5,963 nucleotides of DNA from Candidatus Kapaibacterium sp. (lineage in GTDB: Bacteria; Bacteroidota; Ignavibacteria; Kapaibacteriales; UBA2268): positions 1-5,963 of the forward strand of contig JAUQWR010000767.1 of assembly GCA_030835065.1 (NCBI GenBank), written 5' to 3'. A program made the translations under genes and the position numbers. Under the pieces are notes generated by a model. That model saw only the letters and a program-made list of their open reading frames with translations, was not told the origin of the DNA and ran no database searches. This document shows, in pieces, positions 1 through 5,963 of this stretch. The first letter of the stretch is position 1. Each line of letters starts with the position of its first letter.

Positions 1-5
1 TATAG

Positions 6-35
6 AAAAACAGCTGCCTTAGAGCAGCTGTTTTT
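6..35 (-). terminator. Rho-independent terminator of lysS
   Basis: A 12-bp perfect stem (6-17 paired with 24-35) closes a 6-base loop. The central CAGCTGC/GCAGCTG is flanked by A5 on one side and T5 on the other. Read on the minus strand it starts 8 bases after the lysS stop codon and ends in a T run. Because the A/T flanks are symmetrical, it could also stop transcripts entering from the left on the plus strand. Confidence 0.85.
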
Positions 36-43
36 GTAATAAT

Positions 44-1549
44 TTATTTTTTTTCAGGACGCATTTGCGGGAAGAATAAAACGTCGCGGATAGAAGTTTC
101 GCCAGTGAGCATCATTACCAATCTATCGATACCAATACCAAGACCAGCAGTTGGAGGCATACCAACTTCGAGAGCATACAAGAAATCTTCATCCAAAATC
201 ATAGCTTCTTCGTCGCCAGCAGCACGATTTAGAGCTTGTTCTTCCAATCTTTGGCGTTGGTCTCTTGGATCGTTCAATTCAGAGAAGGCATTAGCCAATT
301 CTTTTCCACAAACAAACAATTCGAATCTTTCTACCAAGCCATCTTCGTTTCGGTGTTTTTTTGCAAGAGGAGACATTTCGAGTGGATAATCGATAACAAA
401 AGTAGGCTGGATCAAGTGATGTTCTACTTTAGCACCAAATATTTCGTCTAAAATTTTCATAGAACTAGCATTTGCTTCTACTTCGACATTAATACTCTTA
501 GCAGCAGCAATAAGTTCTACTCTATTTTTGCCTTTCAAGTCCAAGCCGGTATATTCTTTGAAAAGATCAAACATTTTGGCTCTTCTGAAAGGTTTTTGAA
601 GAGAAATATTGTGACCATCATATTCAACTTCGTGAGTACCGTTGATAGTGAAAGCGAGATTGCTAATAAGATCTTCTGTCATTTCCATCATCCAGTTATA
701 ATCTTTATAAGCAACATAAATTTCCATAGCAGTAAATTCAGGATTATGAGTTTTGTCCATACCTTCGTTACGGAAATTTTTACTAATTTCGAAAACGCCT
801 TCAAACCCGCCAACAATCAAACGTTTTAGGTATAATTCATCAGCAATACGAAGATATAAAGGAATATCTAAGGCATTGTGGTGTGTAATAAATGGGCGAG
901 CAGAAGCACCACCATAAATTGGCTGTAAAATTGGAGTTTCTACTTCGAGCCAACCTTGGGCTTCGAAATAATTTCTCATGAAAGAAATAATTTTTGAGCG
1001 CTTGAAGAATGTTTTTTTAACTTCAGGATTTACGATTAAATCTACATAACGGCGACGATACCTTAATTCTTTATCTGCGAATGCATCATAAACAATCTTA
1101 TTGCCCTGTTCGTCAATTTCTTCTTTTACAACAGGAAGGCTTCTAAGAGATTTGCAAAGAAGAGCAACTGATTTGGCATGAACTGAAACTTCGCCAGTTT
1201 TTGTACGGAAGCCATAGCCTTCGATACCAATAATATCGCCGATATCAAGAAGTTTTAAATTTTCATAAAATTCAGGTAATTCATCTTTTTTAAGATAAAC
1301 CTGAATTTTTCCAGTTTGATCGGAAATATGGAAAAAGCTCGCTTTGCCCATGCGGCGAATACTCATAATTCTGCCAGCCACAGCCACTGAAGCAAATTCT
1401 TCTGGAGCTTCGTCTTTATAATTATTTAATATATTAATTGCATCATGAGTCTTATTGAAAGAATAGGGATAGGCATTTACACCCGCTTGCTCGAGCAACT
1501 CCAATTCTTCCTCACGTCTTAGTTCTTGGTCGTTTTTTAACTCCGACAT
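44..1549 (-). CDS. lysS: Lysyl-tRNA synthetase, class II (LysRS)
   Basis: This cytoplasmic enzyme attaches lysine to tRNA-Lys using ATP (EC 6.1.1.6). The 501-residue product is the usual length for bacterial class II LysRS and looks complete. An N-terminal helical stretch (about 1-50) leads into an OB-fold anticodon-binding domain (about 55-160, with VAVAGRI and the [14 protein letters not shown] strands). The class II catalytic core then fills about 165-501. Visible landmarks are motif 1 around [10 protein letters not shown] (199-208), the GGASARPF segment (213-220), motif 2 [15 protein letters not shown] (259-273), the [14 protein letters not shown] segment (415-428) and motif 3 GLGIGIDRL (469-477) with its arginine. 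The ATG is supported by AAGGAG (minus strand, 1555-1560), 5 bases upstream. The gene stands alone, with its own promoter and terminator, and is divergent from the large secreted-protein gene. No key residue appears to be missing. Confidence 0.98.
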   Translation of the reverse strand: MSELKNDQELRREEELELLEQAGVNAYPYSFNKTHDAINILNNYKDEAPEEFASVAVAGRIMSIRRMGKASFFHISDQTGKIQVYLKKDELPEFYENLKLLDIGDIIGIEGYGFRTKTGEVSVHAKSVALLCKSLRSLPVVKEEIDEQGNKIVYDAFADKELRYRRRYVDLIVNPEVKKTFFKRSKIISFMRNYFEAQGWLEVETPILQPIYGGASARPFITHHNALDIPLYLRIADELYLKRLIVGGFEGVFEISKNFRNEGMDKTHNPEFTAMEIYVAYKDYNWMMEMTEDLISNLAFTINGTHEVEYDGHNISLQKPFRRAKMFDLFKEYTGLDLKGKNRVELIAAAKSINVEVEANASSMKILDEIFGAKVEHHLIQPTFVIDYPLEMSPLAKKHRNEDGLVERFELFVCGKELANAFSELNDPRDQRQRLEEQALNRAAGDEEAMILDEDFLYALEVGMPPTAGLGIGIDRLVMMLTGETSIRDVLFFPQMRPEKK

Positions 1550-1586
1550 TGTATCTCCTTACTAAATTTGAGTTTACATAAGAGTA

Positions 1587-1617
1587 CAAATTTACGGAAT
1601 TTTTACTGCATTAACAA
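1587..1617 (-). promoter_or_regulatory. Putative lysS promoter (Bacteroidetes-type -33/-7)
   Basis: On the minus strand TTG (1615-1617) is followed after exactly 20 bases by TAAATTTG (1587-1594). This fits the Bacteroidetes consensus TTG/TTTG-N19-21-TAnnTTTG read by their divergent primary sigma factor. The expected start near 1580 would give a leader of about 30 bases before the lysS ATG. The same bases can also be read as an ordinary sigma70 promoter, TTGTTA-N17-TAAATT (4/6 matches in each box), so the sigma type is not settled. A perfect tandem repeat of ATTAACA (1610-1616 and 1617-1623, plus strand) overlaps the upstream element. Confidence 0.55.
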
Positions 1618-1731
1618 TTAACAAATATTATCAATTCAATAAAAAAATTTAAAAGTACATGCAACCTTTTTTTTACATCTGTGTAATTCGAAATAGAAGG
1701 GGTTGAAAAGACCCAAAAGATTTTAAAAACC

Positions 1732-1739
1732 AAAGGAGG
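1732..1739 (+). promoter_or_regulatory. Strong Shine-Dalgarno site for the 968-residue gene
   Basis: AAAGGAGG lies 4 bases before the ATG at 1744 and is nearly a full complement of the 16S rRNA 3' tail. It fixes the start codon and suggests efficient translation. Such strong SDs are scarce in Flavobacteriia and Bacteroidia, so it also carries taxonomic information. The leader upstream (1621-1731) shows no convincing promoter; TACATCTG at 1674-1681 misses the -7 consensus by one base and has no TTG at the right distance. Confidence 0.8.
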
Positions 1740-1743
1740 ATTT

Positions 1744-4650
1744 ATGTTAACAACTAATTCAATTAAGCTAAGGCTTCTGATGCTAATTGCAGCCCTGCTT
1801 ATGATGGGCAATGGTGTATTGCAGGCATCACAGGTAAACCCACCAGAATTTATTTATGCCTATTATGATCAGTATTCACCTCAATATACAATATTTGTAA
1901 CATGGGGTTCGAAAACTGAAGAAGTACCAGATGCATTCAGACTCTATATGGCACAAGGCGAAACAACAGATTTAACACAATTTACTGAAATTCAAGCTGA
2001 TTCAATAATGTATGGAGATTGGAGAAACTTTTGTAATGCAATGGTTAATGTACAAAATTTAGGAAAATATTCATTTTATGTAACAGCAGTAGATGGCAAT
2101 ACAGAATCCGCACCTTCTGAAATTGTAGTAGCTGAAGTAAAGAATATTCCAATAATTAAATTTACAAATTACCCAGAAGAAATTGCAAAGAAGAATATAC
2201 CATATTCATGGGATGCAGAAGTAGAATCAACTGATCCAAACGATGAAATTACTTTTTCAGCAGTTTATATGCCCGAAAACGCAACAATCAACGAGACAAC
2301 TGGTTTGATACAATGGACACCGACTGAAGCAGGTATGTATGAATTTTTCATTCAAGCACAAGGCAAAGAAGCTGAATCAATTGCTCAAATTGGTTGGTAC
2401 GTAAGAGTAGCTGAATGTGACGTTTTAGGCTCAATTTCAGGCCAAATTAAAGATAAAAAAGGTAATTTAATTACTGAAGAAGGCGTTGCAGACTTAATGC
2501 TTATTGAAAAAGATAAAAAGGATGATTACTATTACTACACATATGTTGCTCAATCTGAATTAAGTAATGGTACTTATACTTTTAATAATGTTGATAAAGG
2601 CAAATATGCAATATTTGTAAATACAACAAATTATACAAACCGTACTATGAAAGAAGACTTAGATAAAGGCGATATTATAGAAGTAGATTGCGGTCAAAAT
2701 GCTACAAAAGACATAACAGTTACAAAATGGTATTACTACAGCTATATATATTTTACAACTCAGCCAATTATGGATGCAAAATTGAATACTCAATATTCAT
2801 ATGATGCAGATGCTGAAATTATGGATTCTTTAGATACTTATACTATTAAATATAAAATCGAAAATGCTCCTGAAGGTGCTGTAATCGATGAAAATACTGG
2901 TTTAGTAACTTGGACTCCAACTTTATCAGGTCAGTATTTCTTTGCAATCAAAGCTTATGATGATAATGATGAAAATAACATGGTTTATCAACATTGGATG
3001 GTAAACGTAACTGAATGCGAAAATCCTGCAACAGTAGTTTTAACACTCACAACACCAAATAATGATTCTTTAGCATTATATAAAGTTGCAGCATTCTTAG
3101 TAGATGGAAATCCTTACTTAGATAGCAGACAAGTTACAAAATTCTATCCAGGTACTTTTGAAAATGAAACAATTACATTCAATAATGTAGATAAAGGTAC
3201 ATATTATCTATTAGTTGAAGGTGGCTTGGCAGCTGATAATTGGGGATTAACTTATATTTCACAATGGTACGAAAATGCTACATCTTTCGAAAATGCAACT
3301 CCTATTGTAATTGATTGTGGCGACGTTAAAAACTTGTCGATGACAATTGAAGTACCAGAACCACCAGTAATGAAAAATATCAGTGGTGCAGTTTACTCAC
3401 AAGTTGATTCTTCAGCTATTGAAAATGCATTTGTTGAAATATTATTTGCAGAACCATACAATAATCCTTATTATTCTGGTCAATCATTCTATACTCAAAC
3501 AGATGCAAACGGTATGTATGCATTGCAAGTTCCAAGCGATGGTTCTTATATAGTAAGAGTATCAGTTTATGACCTATCTCCAGATAGCGACAAACGTCCA
3601 TATCCATTGTATTTCCCAATGTATTACAACCAAAAATACAATTATAGCGAAGCAGATATTTTGAAACCATTGAATGATATATCAGGCGTAAACTTCTACA
3701 TGGAAAAAACTCCAGTATGGGAAAACTCAATCGCTGGCGTAATTAAAGACAAAAACGACAAAGCTATTGAAGCAGCACATGTTGTAGCAATCAATGTAGA
3801 TCCTGAAGTTGACGTAAACAATGAAAAAGAATGGATGTATTATTGTGGATTTGATGCAATTACAAATGCTAACGGCGAATATAAAATCGAAAACTTAATT
3901 CCTGGCAAGTATGTTGTATTTGCTTTCGACGAAAAGAGCTACGAATTCTATCCTGGATATTATAAAGAAGGTGAAGATTGCACATGGAATTGGGAAGAAG
4001 CAACTAAAATTACGATTGCTAACAATTCAATAGTAAATTCAATTAATATTAAATTAGGTAATACAGTTAGATTTGCTGGCAAAGCTAAGATCGTTGGTTA
4101 TGTTGGATCGAACAAAGAAGGTAAAATTTCTAATAAAGTTCAAGGTACAGACGGCTTGCAAGGAGCATCAATTTACTTGGCAGACGATAAAGGCAACATT
4201 TTCAAAGCTGTAAATTCCGAAAGCACAGGTAACTTTACAATCGACGGTTTGGTTGCAGGCAAATATACTGTAATGGCAGACAAAGTAGGATACAAAGCAA
4301 TGGTTAAAGAAGTAACAGTAGAAAATAACGCAGCAACAACAACAACAAGCTTCGAATTGAAGGGTGAAACTCCTAATTCAGTTAACGATGACCAAGTATC
4401 TAATGGTACAGTAGTATTCCCGAACCCAGCAATTGGCGAAATCAATGCTATGTTTGAATCAGTCAACGGTAACTCGACTATCACAGTACTCAATACTCAA
4501 GCTGTTGAAATGATGAAGTTTAATAAAGTAACTTCAGCTGGTATGAATTCAATGAAAGTAAATGTAGAAACACTTCCATCAGGCATTTACTTCTTGAAGA
4601 TACAGAACGCAAACGGTACAAGTGTAGTGCCATTTGTAATCTCAAAATAA
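1744..4650 (+). CDS. Secreted multidomain beta-sandwich protein with T9SS type A sorting domain
   Basis: I do not recognise a named gene. The 968-residue product starts with a Sec signal peptide: basic K8/R10, a hydrophobic core at about 11-21, and likely cleavage after A28 (VLQA|SQV). An Fn3-like domain follows (about 33-132). Next come an Ig-like (He_PIG-type) domain (about 135-225) with TGLIQWTPT, a carboxypeptidase-regulatory-like beta-sandwich (about 227-327), a second Ig-like domain (about 332-425) with TGLVTWTPT, and a second sandwich (about 427-537). Three more sandwiches of the G-x-Y/F-x-(I/L)-x-x-L-x-x-G-x-Y type occupy about 542-656, 661-772 and 776-875. The end (about 888-968) is a Por/T9SS sorting domain with VVFPNPA, LPSGIYFLKI and a terminal VISK. 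The protein should therefore cross the inner membrane by Sec and the outer membrane by T9SS, to be released or surface-anchored. No catalytic domain is evident, so an adhesive or structural role is inferred. The gene has its own strong SD and terminator and looks monocistronic. Confidence 0.93.
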   Translation: MLTTNSIKLRLLMLIAALLMMGNGVLQASQVNPPEFIYAYYDQYSPQYTIFVTWGSKTEEVPDAFRLYMAQGETTDLTQFTEIQADSIMYGDWRNFCNAMVNVQNLGKYSFYVTAVDGNTESAPSEIVVAEVKNIPIIKFTNYPEEIAKKNIPYSWDAEVESTDPNDEITFSAVYMPENATINETTGLIQWTPTEAGMYEFFIQAQGKEAESIAQIGWYVRVAECDVLGSISGQIKDKKGNLITEEGVADLMLIEKDKKDDYYYYTYVAQSELSNGTYTFNNVDKGKYAIFVNTTNYTNRTMKEDLDKGDIIEVDCGQNATKDITVTKWYYYSYIYFTTQPIMDAKLNTQYSYDADAEIMDSLDTYTIKYKIENAPEGAVIDENTGLVTWTPTLSGQYFFAIKAYDDNDENNMVYQHWMVNVTECENPATVVLTLTTPNNDSLALYKVAAFLVDGNPYLDSRQVTKFYPGTFENETITFNNVDKGTYYLLVEGGLAADNWGLTYISQWYENATSFENATPIVIDCGDVKNLSMTIEVPEPPVMKNISGAVYSQVDSSAIENAFVEILFAEPYNNPYYSGQSFYTQTDANGMYALQVPSDGSYIVRVSVYDLSPDSDKRPYPLYFPMYYNQKYNYSEADILKPLNDISGVNFYMEKTPVWENSIAGVIKDKNDKAIEAAHVVAINVDPEVDVNNEKEWMYYCGFDAITNANGEYKIENLIPGKYVVFAFDEKSYEFYPGYYKEGEDCTWNWEEATKITIANNSIVNSINIKLGNTVRFAGKAKIVGYVGSNKEGKISNKVQGTDGLQGASIYLADDKGNIFKAVNSESTGNFTIDGLVAGKYTVMADKVGYKAMVKEVTVENNAATTTTSFELKGETPNSVNDDQVSNGTVVFPNPAIGEINAMFESVNGNSTITVLNTQAVEMMKFNKVTSAGMNSMKVNVETLPSGIYFLKIQNANGTSVVPFVISK
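2146..3354 (+). repeat. Protein-level tandem duplication: two Ig-like plus beta-sandwich modules of about 200 residues
   Basis: Residues about 135-327 and 332-537 of the secreted protein share one domain order and several motifs at about 200-residue spacing. The Ig-like halves carry NETTGLIQWTPT and DENTGLVTWTPT and end in VRVAEC (C225) and VNVTEC (C425). The sandwich halves carry TFNNVDKG(K/T)Y at 279-288 and 478-487, then DCG at 315-317 and 524-526. The DNA copies have diverged well beyond direct-repeat level, so the duplication is old. Four of the seven cysteines in the protein are the paired ones at 225/316 and 425/525. Confidence 0.75.
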
Positions 4651-4683
4651 TTGTCCATAAAAACCCTTAGTGTATATGACTTT

Positions 4684-4716
4684 ACCCGCCTTGCGAAAGG
4701 CGGGTTTTCTTTTTTA
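4684..4716 (+). terminator. Rho-independent terminator of the secreted-protein gene
   Basis: The stem ACCCGCCT (4684-4691) pairs perfectly with AGGCGGGT (4698-4705) around the loop TGCGAA. It is followed by a T-rich tract (4705-4716) and lies 34 bases after the stop codon at 4650. The GC-rich stem stands out in very AT-rich DNA, which makes this the clearest terminator in the window. Confidence 0.92.
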
Positions 4717-5189
4717 TATTATGTTTCTCTTTGCTAGTAATGTTTTGTGGTATTTAAAATAATTTTTAAAATTGTCAGAAGTTATTTAGATATGATTCGT
4801 AGAGTGATATTAATAAGTTTAATTTGAAGTGAAAAGAATTCTAGAATATAAGTAGTTTTGTTATTATGGTTACAAATAATCTTGTATTATATTGATTAAA
4901 TAATTACTTATTTCTTATTTAGAAATTGATTAGAGATTCAGTAGGAAAAAGTACTGTTAAGATTTAGTAATTTGTATAAAATGAAGATATTAAAATGAGT
5001 TCGAAAGAACATAGTATAGCATTTAAATAATTTAGTTCAGGAATTTAATAATCGACTTATAAATAAAGAATGTAATTTGCAAAATAATCAAATGCTATTA
5101 TTTTTTTTGAGAATAGTTATTATTAAATTGGGATCTGTTTTGAAAATAGTAAATAATTAGTACATTTTAGTTTGTAGGGAATTAAAACA
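4717..5189 (+). other. Very AT-rich intergenic stretch without a supported gene
   Basis: No reading frame on either strand here has a plausible length, start and ribosome site. By direct count, 33 of the 180 bases in 4741-4920 are G or C (18%), against about half in the lysS coding sequence sampled at 61-180. Only weak structure is visible, such as a 5-bp hairpin CAGTA/TACTG (4939-4943 and 4952-4956). I see no tRNA, IS end or convincing decayed gene. It may hold the promoter of the downstream lipoprotein gene. Confidence 0.6.
5139..5168 (+). promoter_or_regulatory. Weak candidate promoter for the lipoprotein gene
   Basis: TTTG (5139-5142) is followed after 18 bases by TACATTTT (5161-5168). 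This resembles the Bacteroidetes -33/-7 pair with one mismatch in the -7 box and a spacer slightly short of the usual 19-21. Transcription would begin only about 15 bases before the ATG at 5190. In sequence this AT-rich the match could be chance. Confidence 0.2.
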
Positions 5190-5717
5190 ATGGTTTCAGA
5201 GAATTTATGTAAAAAAATTTTTTTACTATCTGTATTAATAGTTAATGTCTTATTTATTTTGGGTTGTAATAACAAACATTCAAATAATGAGCATTTTTCA
5301 AATGAAAAAAGCTTAACAACTTTAAATTCTTCATGCTGTTATATAGACTCGATTTTTAAGAAAAACAACAATTATTATATTATTGTTGATTTTATATATA
5401 TATTGAATGGCAATGAAGCAATTAATGCAGCTAAAGAAGAAGGAAATGCACAATTTGAAGTCAATGAAAAAGGTGATACAACCTATACTGTTTGGGATGA
5501 TTATTATATTGTAAATAAGAATCCTCAGAAAACATTATTGCTGGTATCAGATCGTGCAGAAATATCATTAGTTGGGTATAATCCCAATCCATTAAGCATA
5601 TCATATAAAAGAATTACAGATATTATAAAAATGGAGTATGGTTATAAAGATATCCCATTTATGATCGATGCTGAAAATGGAATAGTCACAAAAATTACAG
5701 AAATATATGTACCGTAA
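5190..5717 (+). CDS. Small putative lipoprotein of unknown function
   Basis: The product has 175 residues. K8-K9, a hydrophobic stretch (10-24) and a lipobox ILGC (23-26) indicate a type II signal peptide with C26 as the lipidated cysteine. The mature protein would be about 150 residues, tethered to a membrane by its N terminus. A polar linker rich in Asn and Ser (27-48) leads to a compact domain (about 49-175). Its conspicuous segments are GNEAINAAKEEG (74-85), DDYYIVNKNP (103-112) with a following TLLLVS strand, and IPFMID...GIVTKITEIYVP at the end. From memory this pattern recalls small uncharacterised bacterial secreted or lipoproteins with GEEAxxAAxEDG, DYYIxNxNP and GKVTxIxExYxP segments; I cannot name the family securely. 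The start is supported by a modest SD, TAGGGA (5175-5180), 9 bases upstream. No neighbour suggests a role. Confidence 0.85.
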   Translation: MVSENLCKKIFLLSVLIVNVLFILGCNNKHSNNEHFSNEKSLTTLNSSCCYIDSIFKKNNNYYIIVDFIYILNGNEAINAAKEEGNAQFEVNEKGDTTYTVWDDYYIVNKNPQKTLLLVSDRAEISLVGYNPNPLSISYKRITDIIKMEYGYKDIPFMIDAENGIVTKITEIYVP

Positions 5718-5822
5718 AAAATCCATAAATATTTAGCTATCAAATGATTGAAATATAAAATATTGAGTAAGAATATTCAGTACTGCCAAAAATCAATTTA
5801 ACCTTAAATATTAATAAAAAAT

Positions 5823-5856
5823 GGGGTTGTCTCAAAAGGGCAACCTCTTTTTTTTT
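5823..5856 (+). terminator. Rho-independent terminator downstream of the lipoprotein gene
   Basis: A 10-bp stem (5823-5832 with 5838-5847, containing three G-T pairs) closes a CAAAA loop and is followed by nine T (5848-5856). It lies about 105 bases after the lipoprotein stop. An A run on the left flank (5816-5821) could let it work on the minus strand too. The stem sequence GGGGTTGTCTCAAAA also resembles ends of some transposable elements, but no transposase is in view. Confidence 0.75.
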
Positions 5857-5875
5857 GAGAAATCACAAAATAAAA

Positions 5876-5884
5876 TTATCCACA
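5876..5884 (+). promoter_or_regulatory. Perfect DnaA box (TTATCCACA)
   Basis: TTATCCACA matches the strong R-type DnaA binding site TTATNCACA at every base. It lies between the terminator at 5856 and a possible gene start at 5948. A TATAAT hexamer (5904-5909) follows 19 bases later without a well-spaced -35, so DnaA bound here could influence a promoter for the gene running off the right edge. I found no second perfect box in the window, which argues against a complete oriC within view. Confidence 0.5.
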
Positions 5885-5947
5885 GTTTGAAATATGTTAA
5901 GTATATAATCGTCATAGACTTATATCGCAAATATTGGGGGTAAATAA

Positions 5948-5963
5948 GTGAAACCAGTTTTTA
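5948..5963 (+). CDS. Possible 5' end of a truncated gene
   Basis: A GTG at 5948 opens a frame coding for M-K-P-V-F before the window ends. It is preceded by GGGGG (5936-5940) at a 7-base spacing, which could act as a Shine-Dalgarno. The TATAAT at 5904-5909 could be its -10 box. Five codons are too few to assign a product. The DnaA box about 65 bases upstream makes a replication gene such as dnaA one possibility, but that is a guess. Confidence 0.35.

Noticed and set aside
105..829. Open frames on the plus strand at 105-389, 236-451 and 596-829.
   Set aside because: All lie inside lysS on the opposite strand, lack SDs, and encode Ser/Phe-rich low-complexity peptides typical of antisense frames.
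1563..1570. TAAATTTG on the plus strand as a -7 box for the large gene.
   Set aside because: No TTG or TTTG lies 19-21 bases upstream, and it would sit 174 bases from the start codon inside the lysS leader.
1611..1811. A 66-codon minus-strand frame spanning the divergent spacer and the start of the secreted-protein gene.
   Set aside because: It is antisense to the signal-peptide region and runs through the lysS promoter, with no ribosome site or recognisable protein features.
3416..3730. A 104-codon minus-strand frame within the secreted-protein gene.
   Set aside because: It lies antisense to well-supported beta-sandwich domains and has no SD or recognisable fold.
4173..4493. A 106-codon minus-strand frame within the secreted-protein gene.
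   Set aside because: It is antisense to the last beta-sandwich and the sorting domain; its hydrophobic character reflects complementing Asn/Thr/Lys-rich codons.
4994..5029. A tiny 11-codon frame (ATG AGT TCG ... TAA) in the AT-rich gap.
   Set aside because: It has no ribosome site and is far too short to support as a gene; expected by chance.
5823..5847. GGGGTTGTCTCAAAAGGGCAACCTC considered as an insertion-sequence end.
   Set aside because: It folds into a stem followed by nine T, which a terminator explains, and no transposase, partner inverted repeat or target duplication is visible.

Overview
The window reads as an AT-rich chromosomal segment from the Bacteroidota/Chlorobiota (FCB) group. 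The main evidence is the C-terminal type IX secretion (Por) sorting domain on the large central gene, a signal largely confined to that group. Two further clues are the lysS promoter, which fits the Bacteroidetes TTG-N20-TAnnTTTG pattern, and strong Shine-Dalgarno sequences ahead of the two largest genes. Such strong SDs are unusual for Flavobacteriia/Bacteroidia and would suit the Ignavibacteria/Kapabacteria/Chlorobi side better. That finer placement is inference only.

Layout. Positions 1-1549 (minus strand) hold a complete lysyl-tRNA synthetase gene (lysS) with a hairpin terminator at its 3' end and a recognisable promoter and SD at its 5' end. A divergent spacer of about 195 bases separates it from a 968-residue secreted protein on the plus strand (1744-4650). 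That protein has a signal peptide, an Fn3-like domain, a duplicated Ig-like plus beta-sandwich module, three further carboxypeptidase-regulatory-like beta-sandwiches and a T9SS type A sorting domain. It ends in a strong GC-rich terminator (4684-4716). A stretch of about 470 bases with very low GC and no credible gene follows. Next comes a small lipoprotein gene (5190-5717) of no named function, then a spacer with a short imperfect tandem repeat, a hairpin terminator (5823-5856), a perfect DnaA box (5876-5884) and the possible first codons of another gene, cut by the window edge (5948).

The genes do not form a pathway. lysS is housekeeping, the 968-residue protein is an exported surface or extracellular protein of unknown ligand, and the lipoprotein is an envelope protein of unknown role. 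Each has its own flanking signals and looks monocistronic. I see no CRISPR array, tRNA, rRNA, transposase or phage gene. No defence system or other clearly new multi-gene system is visible. The items most worth a second look are the repeated cysteine-paired module in the T9SS cargo protein and the DnaA box at the right edge.
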